Shown here piece by piece: positions 44,173 to 52,979 of a DNA stretch of 64,000 nt. Made by a program: the position numbers and the translations under genes. The notes under the pieces are model-generated. The model was given only the letters and a program-made list of their open reading frames with translations. It had not been told where the DNA came from and did no database searches. Position 1 is the first letter of the stretch. Every line of letters starts with the position of its first letter. The stretch is from DATJZG01 sp035499295 (lineage in GTDB: Bacteria; Myxococcota; Myxococcia; Myxococcales; Anaeromyxobacteraceae). The DNA lies in contig DATJZG010000186.1 of the NCBI GenBank assembly GCA_035499295.1, forward strand, positions 62,001 to 126,000, in the 5' to 3' direction.

Positions 44173-45653
44173 CCATGCTCTCCGGGGAGCCCTTCGCCAC
44201 CGCGCTCCTCATCTCCACCGCCGGCATCCTGCTGGCAGCGAGCGTGGTGTTCTCCGGCGCCACCCGCAGGCTGGGGATGCCGGTGGGACTCGTCTTCGTC
44301 GCCATCGGCCTCCTCGCCGGATCGGAGGGCCTGGGCGGCCTGCGCTTCGACGACTACGGCTTCGCCTGGCGGGTCGGGACGGTGGCGCTCGCCCTCATCC
44401 TCTTCGACGGCGGGCTCAACACCCCGCTCGCCTCCTTCCGGGTGGCGTTGGCGCCGGCCTCCGTTCTCGCCACCGCCGGGGTGGTGGGGACGGCGGTCTT
44501 GTTCGGCGCCGTGGCCCACGTGCTCGGGTTCCCGTGGCGGCAGGCACTCCTCCTCGGGGCGGTGGTCTCCTCCACCGACTCGGCGGCGGTCTTCTCCATT
44601 CTGCGGACGAGCGGGATCCAGCTGAAGCGCCGGGTGGGGGCGACGCTGGAGCTCGAGTCCGGCCTCAACGACCCGATGGCGGTGATCCTCACCACCACCT
44701 GCACCGAGATCCTCGTCACCGGCCGCCCGCTCGGGGCGGCGACCTTCCTCGAGCTGCTGCTGAAGCTCGTGGGCGGCGCAGCCGCCGGGCTCGCCATCGG
44801 GTGGGCCGGACGTTTCCTCCTCGCGCGCGTTCAGCTGCCCGCCGGGGGCCTCTATCCGGTCCTCACCACGGCGCTCGCGCTCCTCGCCTTCGGGATCCCG
44901 GAGCTCCTTCGCGGCAGCGGCTTCCTGGCGGTGTTCCTCGCCGCGGTCGTCATCGGCAACGGCCCGCTCCCGTTCAAGGGGGGCGTGTTGCGGGCCCACG
45001 ACGCCGGCGCCTGGTTCCTCCAGGTCTCGATGTTCCTCCTCCTCGGGCTCCTCGCCTTCCCGTCGCGGCTCCTCACCGCCGGCGTCGCCGGCCTCCTGCT
45101 CGGGTTCGTGCTGCTCCTCGTTCGGCCACTCGTCGTCGTGCCGCTCCTGTGGCCGTTCCACTACCGCGTCACGGAGATGGCGTACGTCGGGTGGGTGGGG
45201 CTGCGCGGGGCGGTGCCCATCATCCTGGCCATCGTTCCGGTGCTGGCCCGGGCCCCGGGGGCGGAGCGCATCTTCGACGTCGTCTTCTTCGTGGTGCTCG
45301 TGAACACCGTGGTGCAGGGACTCACCGTGCGGCGGGGTGCGCGGAGGCTCAACCTCCAGACGGCGCGTCCCCCGCCCCCCCAGGGGCTCGTCGAGATCTC
45401 TCCCAGCCGGCCGCTGGAAGCGGCCATCGAGGTCTTCTACGTGGACCCGAGGTCGGCGGTTGCCGGCTCGAGCCTGGCCGAGCTGCCACCGTTCCCGGCC
45501 GGCTCGGCGGTGCTCATGGTCCTGCGCGGCGACGACCTCTTGCCCGCTCGCGGCCCCACCATCCTCTCGCCCGGCGACCACGTCTACCTGCTCACCCGGC
45601 CGGAGGACCAGGGCTTCGTGCGGCTCCTCTTCGGCGAGGCCGAGGAAGGCTGA
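44163..45653 (+). CDS. Potassium/proton antiporter (NhaP2/CvrA-like)
   Basis: 496 residues. A CPA1-type membrane domain covers about 12-395: LILFDGGLNTPLASF, the ion-binding SSTDSAAVFSILR, ELESGLNDPMAV and VGLRGAVPIILA. A C-terminal RCK_C-type domain (about 410-490: EVFYVDPRSAVAGSSLAEL, LSPGDHVYLLTRPED) is the usual regulatory tail of K+/H+ antiporters. The start is GTG 44163, overlapping the upstream gene; ATG 44175 is an alternative. It likely helps cytoplasmic pH or K+ balance. Confidence 0.92.
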   Translation: MALAMLSGEPFATALLISTAGILLAASVVFSGATRRLGMPVGLVFVAIGLLAGSEGLGGLRFDDYGFAWRVGTVALALILFDGGLNTPLASFRVALAPASVLATAGVVGTAVLFGAVAHVLGFPWRQALLLGAVVSSTDSAAVFSILRTSGIQLKRRVGATLELESGLNDPMAVILTTTCTEILVTGRPLGAATFLELLLKLVGGAAAGLAIGWAGRFLLARVQLPAGGLYPVLTTALALLAFGIPELLRGSGFLAVFLAAVVIGNGPLPFKGGVLRAHDAGAWFLQVSMFLLLGLLAFPSRLLTAGVAGLLLGFVLLLVRPLVVVPLLWPFHYRVTEMAYVGWVGLRGAVPIILAIVPVLARAPGAERIFDVVFFVVLVNTVVQGLTVRRGARRLNLQTARPPPPQGLVEISPSRPLEAAIEVFYVDPRSAVAGSSLAELPPFPAGSAVLMVLRGDDLLPARGPTILSPGDHVYLLTRPEDQGFVRLLFGEAEEG

Positions 45654-45667
45654 TTAGGAAGGTCGGG

Positions 45668-46267
45668 ATGAAGCTCTACTACGTGCCGAAGACCCGGGCC
45701 GCGCGTGCGCGTTGGATGCTCGAGGAGCTCTCGGTCCCCTACGAACTCGTGCGGCTCGAGCCCGGAAAGGACACCCGCTCCGCCGAGCACCTCGCGCGCC
45801 AGCCGCTCGGTCACGTGCCGGTCTTGGAGGACGGGGAGAATCGCATCTTCGAGTCGGCCGCCATCTGCCTCTACCTGGCCGACAAGTACCCGGAGCGGAG
45901 GCTTTCGCCGCCCATGGGATCGGTGGAGCGAGGGCTCGTCTACCAGTGGATCTTCTTCGCCATGACGGAGCTCGAGCCACCCGTCTCCGCGCTCTCCGCC
46001 GAGTCGCGCAAGAGCGAGCCGGAGCGCAATCCCCAGGCGACGGCGGAGGCGCGCGATCGCTTCCAGAAGGCGGCCGCGGCGCTCGAGCCCGTCCTAGAGA
46101 GGCGACCGTTCCTCATCGGCACCGAGTTCGGGGTGGCCGACGTGGTGGTGGGAGCGGTGCTCGCCTGGGCGAAGGGGTACCGGCTGCCCGCCGGCCTTCC
46201 CGCGGTCGAGGCCTACGTCGAGCGCCTTCTCGCCCGGCCCGCCTGGCAGCGGGCGCGGGCCGATTAG
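45668..46267 (+). CDS. Glutathione S-transferase family protein
   Basis: 199 residues. The thioredoxin-like N-terminal domain (MKLYYVPKTRAARARWMLEELSV) and the glutathione-contact motifs HVPVLEDGENRIFESAAICLYLADKYP are clear. An all-helical C-terminal domain with GTEFGVADVVVGAVLAWA follows. The catalytic residue near position 9-12 is not the usual Ser/Cys/Tyr, so activity is uncertain. The ATG lies 14 bases after the antiporter stop, with only a weak ribosome-binding site. Confidence 0.88.
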   Translation: MKLYYVPKTRAARARWMLEELSVPYELVRLEPGKDTRSAEHLARQPLGHVPVLEDGENRIFESAAICLYLADKYPERRLSPPMGSVERGLVYQWIFFAMTELEPPVSALSAESRKSEPERNPQATAEARDRFQKAAAALEPVLERRPFLIGTEFGVADVVVGAVLAWAKGYRLPAGLPAVEAYVERLLARPAWQRARAD

Positions 46268-46268
46268 C

Positions 46269-46685
46269 ATGCGCGGGGGGTCCCACATGTCGCCTGAGGA
46301 GATCGAAGTCCTCGAGGCCAATTCCGCCTTCTACCGGGCCTTCGCCGAGCGCGACCTGGCGGCGATGGACGACCTCTGGGCGCGCGAGTCCCCGGTGGCC
46401 TGCGTGCACCCGGGCTGGGACGCGCTCCGGGGCCGCGAGGCGGTGATGGAGAGCTGGAGCGGAATCCTGGGCGGCGACGCGCCGCGCATCGCCTGCATCG
46501 CGGCCTCGGCGCACGTGCTCGGCTCGACCGCCTTCGTGGTCTGCGGCGAGCGCATCCCTGCCGGGCCGGTCCTCGTCGCCACGAACGTCTTCGTGCGGGA
46601 GCGCCGCGGCTGGAAGCTGTGTCACCACCAGGCGGGGATGGTGGCGCGGCCGAGCGCCGAGCCGCTCCCGGGCGCGAAGGCCTGA
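46269..46685 (+). CDS. SnoaL-like/NTF2-fold protein
   Basis: 138 residues of the nuclear-transport-factor-2 fold, in the SnoaL_3/DUF4440 style: EEIEVLEANSAFYRAFAERDLAAMDDLWA, VACVHPGWDALRGREAVMESW, VATNVFVRERRGWKLCHHQAG. A pocket with conserved Trp and His suggests a small-molecule-binding or isomerase role, but none is assigned. ATG 46269 starts one base after the GST stop; ATG 46287 (MSPEEIEV) is an equally good start. Confidence 0.82.
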   Translation: MRGGSHMSPEEIEVLEANSAFYRAFAERDLAAMDDLWARESPVACVHPGWDALRGREAVMESWSGILGGDAPRIACIAASAHVLGSTAFVVCGERIPAGPVLVATNVFVRERRGWKLCHHQAGMVARPSAEPLPGAKA

Positions 46686-46746
46686 TCCTTCGACGCCCGC
46701 AGGCGGCGAGTGCTAGCATTGACCCCTGCGGAGAAGGGGGGCTTCG

Positions 46747-47187
46747 GTGGACTGGTGGATGTGGATCCTGCTGGGAGTGACGTTGCTCGCCGTCGAGATC
46801 GTCACCTCCGGTGCCCTCTTCGCGCTCTTCTTCGGGGCGTCTGCCCTGGTGGTGTCGGCACTCTCCGGCGCCGGGCTGGGGCCCGCCTGGGTGCAGTGGC
46901 TCGTCTTCGCCGGCCTGGGAGTGGTGCTCCTCGTGGGCCTCCGCCGCCGCGTGGCCCGGCAGCTCGGCCGCCCGCGCCCGCCCTTGGACGGGTTGGTGGG
47001 CGAGGCGGCGTTTCCCCTGGAGGACCTGTCGCCGGGCGCCACCGGCAAGGCGGAGCTCCGCGGCGTTCCCTGGACCGCGACCAACGCCAGCCCGGTCCCG
47101 CTCGCGCGCGGCCAGCGGTGCCGGGTGGACCGCGTGGCAGACATCCGCATCTACATCCGACCGGAGGAGGAGGGGGGCCACTCGTGA
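46747..47187 (+). CDS. NfeD-family membrane protein
   Basis: 146 residues from GTG 46747. Two or three N-terminal membrane segments (about 5-70: WMWILLGVTLLAVEIVTSG, LVVSALSGAGLGPAW) are followed by a C-terminal OB-fold (LDGLVGEAAFPLEDLSPGATGKAELRG, ARGQRCRVDRV). This is the short NfeD1b form, which partners the SPFH protein encoded next; the two genes overlap by 4 bases. Together they are thought to organise membrane microdomains. Confidence 0.9.
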   Translation: MDWWMWILLGVTLLAVEIVTSGALFALFFGASALVVSALSGAGLGPAWVQWLVFAGLGVVLLVGLRRRVARQLGRPRPPLDGLVGEAAFPLEDLSPGATGKAELRGVPWTATNASPVPLARGQRCRVDRVADIRIYIRPEEEGGHS

Positions 47188-48167
47188 TCGCACTGGTCGT
47201 CGCCGTCGTCGTCGCCGTCTTCGTGGTGTTCGTGGTGCTTCGGACCGCGGTGGTGGTGCCCCAGCAGAGCGCCTTCGTGGTGGAGAGGCTCGGGCGCTTC
47301 AACGGGGTGCTCGACGCCGGCTTCCACATCCTGGTTCCCTTCTTCGACGTGGTTCGCTACCGGCAGACCCTGAAGGAGCAATCGATCGACATCCCGGCCC
47401 AGGTGTGCATCACGCGCGACAACGTACAGGTGCACGTGGACGGGGTCCTCTTCCTCAAGGTGCTCGACCCGCAGCGCGCCAGCTACGGCATCGCCGACTA
47501 CTACTTCGCCATCAGCCAGCTCGCCCAGACGACCCTCCGCTCGGAGATCGGGAAGATCGACCTCGACCGGACGTTCGAGGCGCGCACCCACATCAACGCC
47601 CAGGTGGTGGAGGAGCTCGACAAGGCCACCGGCCCCTGGGGCATCAAGGTGCTGCGCTACGAGATCAAGAACATCACCCCGCCCCAGGACGTGCTCGCCG
47701 CGATGGAGAAGCAGATGCGCGCCGAGCGGGAGAAGCGCGCGGTCATCCTCGCCTCCGAGGGCGAGCGCGACGCGGCCATCAACACCGCCGAGGGGCGGAA
47801 GCAGCAGGTGATCAAGGAGTCGGAGGCCAAGCGCCAGCAGCAGATCAACGAGGCGCAGGGCCAGTCCCAGGCCATCCTGGAGGTCGCGCAGGCGACGGCC
47901 GAGGGCATCCGCAAGGTGGGCGAGGCGGTGGCGCAGCCGGGCGGAGTGGAGGCCCTGCAGCTCCGCGTCGCCGAGCAGTGGGTGAAGGAGTTCGGGAACC
48001 TCGCCAAGGCGGGCAACACCCTCGTCGTGCCCGCCACCCTCTCGGACGTCGCCTCGATGGTGGCGCTCGCGATGAAGGTAGTGCGCGGAGACGGCGAGGC
48101 CCCTGCCGGCGCCGCCAGACCGGGAGCCCCGCGCCCGCCGCCGATGCCGAGGCCCCCCGCCCCCTGA
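47184..48167 (+). CDS. SPFH/band 7 membrane protein (paraslipin/QmcA-like)
   Basis: 327 residues from GTG 47184. One N-terminal membrane segment (1-20) is followed by the SPFH domain (VPQQSAFVVERLGRFNGVLDAGFHILVPFFD, CITRDNVQVHVDGVLFLKV, LRSEIGKIDLDRTFEAR). A coiled coil (about 180-235: KQMRAEREKRAVILASEGER, KQQVIKESEAKRQQQI) and a proline-rich tail end the protein. It forms membrane-bound oligomeric assemblies and functions with NfeD. Confidence 0.95.
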   Translation: MIALVVAVVVAVFVVFVVLRTAVVVPQQSAFVVERLGRFNGVLDAGFHILVPFFDVVRYRQTLKEQSIDIPAQVCITRDNVQVHVDGVLFLKVLDPQRASYGIADYYFAISQLAQTTLRSEIGKIDLDRTFEARTHINAQVVEELDKATGPWGIKVLRYEIKNITPPQDVLAAMEKQMRAEREKRAVILASEGERDAAINTAEGRKQQVIKESEAKRQQQINEAQGQSQAILEVAQATAEGIRKVGEAVAQPGGVEALQLRVAEQWVKEFGNLAKAGNTLVVPATLSDVASMVALAMKVVRGDGEAPAGAARPGAPRPPPMPRPPAP

Positions 48168-48183
48168 ACTCCCCGCGGCTCCC

Positions 48184-48212
48184 CTGGGCGCGCCGGGCGC
48201 GGGCGCGCCCAG
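48184..48212 (+). terminator. Strong hairpin between convergent SPFH and AKR genes
   Basis: CTGGGCGCGC (48184-48193) and GCGCGCCCAG (48203-48212) form a perfect 10-bp stem with a 9-base loop, 16 bases after the SPFH stop. It has no T-tract and is symmetric, so it could hinder polymerase from either side. Confidence 0.5.
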
Positions 48213-48315
48213 CGCGGCGGGATGCGCCCTGCTCGAGCGCGATGGCGGGAATGCGGCACGCTCTCTGGGAGCGGCGCGACGGAGTCCAAAGCGGCGCCGA
48301 AGGCCCGGGAAGGCC

Positions 48316-49137
48316 TTACCGGCGGAGCTCCTCCGCCATGCGGCGGCGGAGCTTCTCGCCGGGCAGGGTGCCCGAGCCGGCGGCGAGGTTGTCGCTCAGG
48401 TGTTCCGGGTCGGAGGTCGCCGGGAGCACGCAGGTAATGCTCGGGACCGAAAGGATGAACTTCAAGAAGAACTGGCCCCAGCTCGACGCTCCGGCCTCGG
48501 CCGACCAGGGAGGGAGCGCCCGGTCCCGCACCGCCCGGAAGAGCGCTCCCTCCTCGAAGGGGCGCATCACCAGCACCGCGGTCCCGACGTCGGAGGCGCA
48601 GGGGAGGAGGCGCTTCTCCGCCTCGCGGTTGGCGAGCGAATAGGGGAGCTGGACGAAGTCCAGGCTCTCGCTCCGCAGGAGCCGCTCGAGGAGCGGGAAC
48701 GAGGAGGTGGCGTAGTGGGTCACGCCCAGGTAGCGGATCCTCCCCTCCTCCTTCCAGGAGCGCAGGAGCGGCAGGTGGGTCTGCCAGTCGAGCAGGTTGT
48801 GGACCTGGAGCAGGTCGAGGCGCCGGGTCCTGAGCCGCCGCATCGACTCGCGCACCTGTGCCTCCCCGCCGGCGCGCCCCGTCGTCCACACCTTGGTGGC
48901 GAGGAAGGGCGGCGCCGGAGGTGCGGGATCGGCGAGGATGTCCCCCACCACCGACTCCGAGCGGCCGTACATGGGGGAGGAGTCGATGACTCGACCGCCT
49001 CCGGCGAGGAAGCGCCGGACGACCTCGGCGAGCGGGGCCCGCACCGACTCCTCCTTCCCGGCGTCGAACGTCTGCCAGGTGCCGAGCCCGACGGCGGGCA
49101 GGCTCTCGTCGCTCCGGGGGATCTTGCGGCTCAGCAT
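48316..49137 (-). CDS. Aldo/keto reductase
   Basis: 273 residues with an (alpha/beta)8 AKR fold. The catalytic tetrad can be placed: Asp and Tyr in VIDSSPMYGRSE, Lys in FLATKVWT, His in LLQVHNLL. The NADPH-binding region near the C-terminus is degenerate (SVPSITCVLPATSDPEHLSDN). The substrate is unknown. The ATG follows a GGAG at proper spacing. It is the last gene of a minus-strand group (MerR-TPR, GST, MFS-like carrier, AKR). Confidence 0.92.
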   Translation of the reverse strand: MLSRKIPRSDESLPAVGLGTWQTFDAGKEESVRAPLAEVVRRFLAGGGRVIDSSPMYGRSESVVGDILADPAPPAPPFLATKVWTTGRAGGEAQVRESMRRLRTRRLDLLQVHNLLDWQTHLPLLRSWKEEGRIRYLGVTHYATSSFPLLERLLRSESLDFVQLPYSLANREAEKRLLPCASDVGTAVLVMRPFEEGALFRAVRDRALPPWSAEAGASSWGQFFLKFILSVPSITCVLPATSDPEHLSDNLAAGSGTLPGEKLRRRMAEELRR

Positions 49138-49179
49138 GTGACCTCGCGCTCCCCCCTTCCGCCCGAGGGCGGTGCCGGC

Positions 49180-50487
49180 TCACCGCGCCTCTCGCAGCCG
49201 CTGTTCTCGGGCGAGCCAAAGCGCGAGCCCCAGGCCCAGGAGCCCCGCCGGCACTCCCGCGACCACGCTCGCGGCGATGCCGAGCCCGGCTGCGGCGAGC
49301 CCCTTCGCCAGCCACGCCGACCCGGCGTCCCCGGCGCGGTACACCACCGTGTCGATGAAGGCCTTCGATTTGTATCTCTCCTCGCGCGACACCACGGTGA
49401 AGAGCACCTCCCGGGCCGGCCTTTCCACCGCATAGCTGGCGGCGCGGCGGAGCGCCTGCAAGACCGCCAGAACCCAGAAGGAGGGCCAGGCGGTCGCCAC
49501 CGCGAAACCGGCCGTGGAGAGAGCGGGGACGAGGGCCAGCGCGGCCCAGAGCCCGAGGCGAGCGACGATGGGGCCGGTGGCGAGCGACTGGGTGAGGAGG
49601 GCGACGGCGTTCACGAGGAAGTCGACGGAGGCGAACAGCGCGGTGCGTCGGGCCGAGTCCGGCACCGCGGCCGCCACCAGCCGCGCCGTCTGGTAGTAGA
49701 TGAGGGTGTTGCCGAGGCTGAAGAGCACGAGCTGGGCGGCGAGGGCGAGCAGGTAGCGGTCGCGGAAGACGAGGCCGATCCCACTCCAGGCTCCGCCCCC
49801 GACGGCCTCCCCGGCCGCGCTGCCGCGCGCCTCGAGCTCCCTCTCGAGCGAGGCCCCGCTCGCGCGAGACCACCGCACCAGCGCCGTCGCGCCCCGGGTG
49901 GCGAGTTCCAGGAGTGCGGCCGAGACGAGCAGCAGGTTGGCGACGCCGAGGGCGCCCACGAGCAGGCCGGCGCAGGCCGGCCCCGCCAGGGCGCCGGCGC
50001 TGCCGCCCGCGGCGACGAACCCGAAGAGGCGCTTCGCCTGATCGCTCGTGAAGAGGTCGGCGAGGAAGGACCAGAAGACCGACACCACGAAGAGGTTGTA
50101 GACGCTCACCCACACGAAGAAGGCGCGCGCCACCTCCCGGGGCACCACCCCCAGCCGCAGCAGGAGGTAGAAGGCGACCAGGTTGGCGAGGAAGAAGCGG
50201 TAGACGATGGGGACGGCGCGGGCTCGCGGCACCCGGGCGACGAGCTTCGAGTAGAGAGGCACCGCGACCAGCATGGCGGCCAGGGTGGCGGAGAAGTTCC
50301 AGGGCAGGTTCTCCACGCCGCCGCGGATCCCCATCTCCTCCCTCAGCGGGCGCAGGATGTAATAGCCGGAGAGGAGGCAAAAGAAGTAGAGGAAGCCGAG
50401 CACCGCCGCCCGGGCCTCTCCGGCCCGAACGTCCACGAAGCGCCGCAAGAGCGGCGCGCGAAGGTCCGAGGGGAGCTCGTCCGGCAA
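49180..50487 (-). CDS. MFS-like transporter related to NTP/NDP carriers
   Basis: 435 residues with about twelve membrane segments. The start (AAVLGFLYFFCLLSGYYILRPLREEMG) and VWVSVYNLFVVSVFWSFLADLFTSDQAKRLFGFVAAGGSAGALAGP resemble the bacterial ADP/ATP-carrier-like (Tlc/NTT) group within MFS. So do EVLFTVVSREERYKSKAFIDTVVYRAGD near the C-terminus. Nucleotide transport is not proven for free-living members. The only start seen is TTG 50487, 19 bases after the GST stop, without a clear ribosome-binding site. Confidence 0.8.
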   Translation of the reverse strand: MPDELPSDLRAPLLRRFVDVRAGEARAAVLGFLYFFCLLSGYYILRPLREEMGIRGGVENLPWNFSATLAAMLVAVPLYSKLVARVPRARAVPIVYRFFLANLVAFYLLLRLGVVPREVARAFFVWVSVYNLFVVSVFWSFLADLFTSDQAKRLFGFVAAGGSAGALAGPACAGLLVGALGVANLLLVSAALLELATRGATALVRWSRASGASLERELEARGSAAGEAVGGGAWSGIGLVFRDRYLLALAAQLVLFSLGNTLIYYQTARLVAAAVPDSARRTALFASVDFLVNAVALLTQSLATGPIVARLGLWAALALVPALSTAGFAVATAWPSFWVLAVLQALRRAASYAVERPAREVLFTVVSREERYKSKAFIDTVVYRAGDAGSAWLAKGLAAAGLGIAASVVAGVPAGLLGLGLALWLAREQRLREAR

Positions 50488-50506
50488 GGGGGCCCTACCG
50501 AGGGCT

Positions 50507-51169
50507 TCAGTCGTCCGGGTAGAGAAGGTCGAGGTCGTGGTCGGCGAGGCGCTCGTCTCCCTGCGCGGCCTCGTCCCACTCTCGCATCGCCGGGAGGTCG
50601 AGCAGCGCCTTCAGGTAGGCCGCGGCGGCGCCGGACGGAGCGACCCCGTAGGTGCGGAAGCGGAAGGCCACCGGGGCGAAGAACGCGTCGGCGATGGTGA
50701 AGGAACCGAGCAGCATGGGGCCGCCGACCCCGAACCGCGCCCGGCTCTCGTTCCATACCCGATCGATGCGGGCGATGTCCGCCAGGATCGCCGGGGTGCG
50801 TTTCCGCTGCGGCCGGCGGGCGCGCACGTCCATCGACATCCCCTCCCGAAGCGCCGCGAAGCCCGAGTGCATCTCGGCGGAGATGCAGCGGGCCCACGCC
50901 CGGGCCCGCGGATCGGCCGGCCACAGGCCGGGGTGGCGCTCGGCCAGGTACTCGGCGATGGCGAGCGAGTCCCAGACGAGGAACCCGTCGTGATCGAGGC
51001 AGGGCACGCGCCCGGCGGGGAGCCGCGCCATCCGAGAGCCCTTGTCGGCGTCGGGCCGCAGCGAAACGAGGTCTTCCCTGAAGGGGATGCCGGCCTGGCG
51101 CAGGAGTACCCAGGGGCGCAGCGACCAAGAGGAGTAGTTCTTGTTCCCGATGAGAAGGACGTAGCCCAC
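50507..51169 (-). CDS. Glutathione S-transferase family protein
   Basis: 220 residues from GTG 51169. The N-terminal NKNYSSWSLRPWVLLRQAGIPF is characteristic of a proteobacterial GST subgroup with the catalytic Ser at about 13-14. GRVPCLDHDGFLVWDSLAIAEYLAERHP contributes the glutathione site, and GGPMLLGSFTIADAFFAPVAFRF lies in the helical domain. It probably conjugates or isomerises small electrophiles. It is not closely related to the GST encoded at 45.7 kb. Confidence 0.9.
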   Translation of the reverse strand: MGYVLLIGNKNYSSWSLRPWVLLRQAGIPFREDLVSLRPDADKGSRMARLPAGRVPCLDHDGFLVWDSLAIAEYLAERHPGLWPADPRARAWARCISAEMHSGFAALREGMSMDVRARRPQRKRTPAILADIARIDRVWNESRARFGVGGPMLLGSFTIADAFFAPVAFRFRTYGVAPSGAAAAYLKALLDLPAMREWDEAAQGDERLADHDLDLLYPDD

Positions 51170-51214
51170 GAGAGGAGGAAACCACGTTTCCCCGGAGGCG
51201 TCACGGCGAGGGGG

Positions 51215-52039
51215 TCACTTCGGGGGCGTCCCCCCTCGCGACAGCCTCCGCAGGGCCCGCAGGTGGACGAGGGCCGCCTCGAGCCGCCCTGTCCGCTCGC
51301 ACAGCTGCGCCGCGTTGTGATGGGCGTCGACGTTCCCCGGGTCGGCCTGGAGCGCTCGCCGGTAGGCGTCGAGCGCCTCGTCGAGGCGGCCCTGGTCCTC
51401 GAGCGCCACCCCCAGGTTGTAGAGGGCGGTGGCGGCGAGGCGCCGCTCCGAGAGCGCGCGGCGGTAGTGCTCCTCGGCCGCCCGCGCGTCCCCGCCGGCG
51501 TGGAGCAGCCGTCCCAAGTCGAGATGGGCGGCGGAGTGCTCCGGGTCGAGCGCCAGCGCGCGCCGGTAGGCCTCCTGCGCCTGCTTCGGGGCCCCGTCCT
51601 CGAGGTCGCGGCCCCAGTCGTACCAACCGTCGGCGTCGAGCGAGGGGGCGCCCCGCCTCACCAGCGGCGCCACACGCGAGGCGATCTCGCGAACCTCGAA
51701 GTCGAGGAGCGCCTGGCCGGACTCCGGGTGCCAGCGGGAGCGCCCGTCGCTCACCACCACCCGCTCCCCGTCGGCGACGATCGCCACCGACGCGAGCGCG
51801 CGCCCCTCTGGCAGCTGCGCCCGCAGCCGGCGCAGGGTGCGCCGCAGGCGGCGGGGCGGGATCCGGGCCTTGGCAAGCTCCGCCGCCGCCCGCAGGAGCA
51901 CGAGCTCCTCGAATCCGAAGCGGAGCTCGCCCTGCCGCCCGCGCCGCGAGCTCACCACCCCGGCCTTCACCCAGGCGCGGACGCGAGCCTCGGGGACCTT
52001 GAGGAGCCGAGCGACGTCCCGGGTACGGTACCCCCACAT
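51215..52039 (-). CDS. MerR-like DNA-binding protein with TPR domain
   Basis: 274 residues. The N-terminal 60 residues are a MerR-type winged helix (YRTRDVARLLKVPEARVRAWVK, LRFGFEELVLLRAAAEL). A middle segment (75-140) carries no recognised motif. Residues about 140-260 contain three to four TPR units (QEAYRRALALDPEHSAAHLDLG, EEHYRRALSERRL, DAYRRALQADPGN). DNA binding plus TPR protein contacts suggests a transcription adaptor. Proteins of this architecture are common in myxobacteria; targets are unknown. Confidence 0.82.
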   Translation of the reverse strand: MWGYRTRDVARLLKVPEARVRAWVKAGVVSSRRGRQGELRFGFEELVLLRAAAELAKARIPPRRLRRTLRRLRAQLPEGRALASVAIVADGERVVVSDGRSRWHPESGQALLDFEVREIASRVAPLVRRGAPSLDADGWYDWGRDLEDGAPKQAQEAYRRALALDPEHSAAHLDLGRLLHAGGDARAAEEHYRRALSERRLAATALYNLGVALEDQGRLDEALDAYRRALQADPGNVDAHHNAAQLCERTGRLEAALVHLRALRRLSRGGTPPK

Positions 52040-52064
52040 GCGCCGGGGAGCTTGGCACCGCCGG

Positions 52065-52964
52065 TCACTTCTTGGAAGGGGCCTTGGACCTCTTCGCGTC
52101 GGCCTCGGCCGGGGCCCGCCTGGGCGGCCGCCGCTCTGCCGCGGCGCCTTCCTGCTCCCCGCTCGCCTCGGCGGCCTTCGGGACGGGGGCGGCGAGGCTC
52201 TTCTTCAGTGCCTCCATGAGGTCGATGACCTGCGCGGCCGGCTCCCCCGCAGGGGAGAGCTGGACCTCCTGGCCGGCGACCTTGCGCTCGACCGCCTCGA
52301 GCACCCGCTGCCGCACTGCGTCGTGGTAGTTCTCGGGGTGAAAGGCCTCCGAGGCGGTCTGGTCGACGAGCTTGAGCGCCAGCTGCACCTCGGGCTCCTT
52401 CACCGCCGCCTCCTCCACCGGCACCTCCGCCAGGGAGCGCACCTCGTCGGGGTAGAGCAGCTGGTGCATCACCAGTCGGCCGTCTCGCGGCCGCAAGAGC
52501 ACGAGGTACTGCTTGCCGCGGGCGGACTGGCGCGCCAGGGCCGCCTTGCCGGAGCGCGCGAGCGCCTCGGCGAGGAGGCGGTAGGCCTTGGCGGCTCCCT
52601 TGTCGGGCGCGAGGTAGTAAGGCCGGTCGAAGTAGACGGCATCGACCTTCTCGGCAGGTACGAACTCGGCGATCTCGATGGCGGGGCTGGCGCTCTCCTC
52701 GAGCGCCTTGAGTTCGTCGGGCGTGAAGGTGACGTAGCGATCCTTCTCGAACTCGTAGCCCTTCACCATCTCGTCCCGCTCCACCTTCTCCCCGTCCTTC
52801 GCGCACACGTACTGCTGCTTCAGACGGGACCCGTCCTTGGCGTGCAGTAGGTTGAAGGAAATGCCGGCCTTCGGCTGCGTGGCGGGGTAGATCTGGACCG
52901 GGATCGAGACAAGCCCGAACGCGATCGTTCCGGAACCGATCGGGCGAGGGGCCATGGCCGGCAT
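52065..52964 (-). CDS. ku: Ku DNA end-binding protein
   Basis: 299 residues from ATG 52964, or 296 from ATG 52955, which fits the -10 box best. The Ku core is clear: RPIGSGTIAFGLVSIPVQIYPAT at the start, KDGSRLKQQYVCAKDGEKVERDEMVKGYEFEKDRYV, and VDAVYFDRPYYLAPDKGAAKAYRLLAEAL. A Lys/Ala-rich C-terminal tail (EADAKRSKAPSKK) may bind DNA. It recruits LigD to double-strand breaks. It is divergent from ligD with only about 15 bases between the outermost start codons. Confidence 0.97.
   Translation of the reverse strand: MPAMAPRPIGSGTIAFGLVSIPVQIYPATQPKAGISFNLLHAKDGSRLKQQYVCAKDGEKVERDEMVKGYEFEKDRYVTFTPDELKALEESASPAIEIAEFVPAEKVDAVYFDRPYYLAPDKGAAKAYRLLAEALARSGKAALARQSARGKQYLVLLRPRDGRLVMHQLLYPDEVRSLAEVPVEEAAVKEPEVQLALKLVDQTASEAFHPENYHDAVRQRVLEAVERKVAGQEVQLSPAGEPAAQVIDLMEALKKSLAAPVPKAAEASGEQEGAAAERRPPRRAPAEADAKRSKAPSKK
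52922..52942. promoter_or_regulatory. Near-palindrome in the first codons of ku
   Basis: GATCG-TTCCGGAA-C-CGATC is a dyad with a perfect TTCCGGAA core, one base off exact symmetry. It lies 20-40 bases from the shared -10 region of ku and ligD. It could be a regulator site or just reflect codon use for Pro-Ile-Gly-Ser-Gly. Confidence 0.3.
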
Positions 52965-52968
52965 TATA
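52962..52968. promoter_or_regulatory. Shared -10 region of divergent ku and ligD
   Basis: Minus strand: TATAAT (52968-52963) is a perfect -10 box, 7 bases before the ku ATG at 52955. Plus strand: CATTAT (52962-52967) or TTATAG (52964-52969) overlaps it and lies 10-12 bases before the ligD ATG at 52980. Both transcripts would begin almost at their start codons. Confidence 0.5.
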
Positions 52969-52979
52969 GGGCCCGAGTC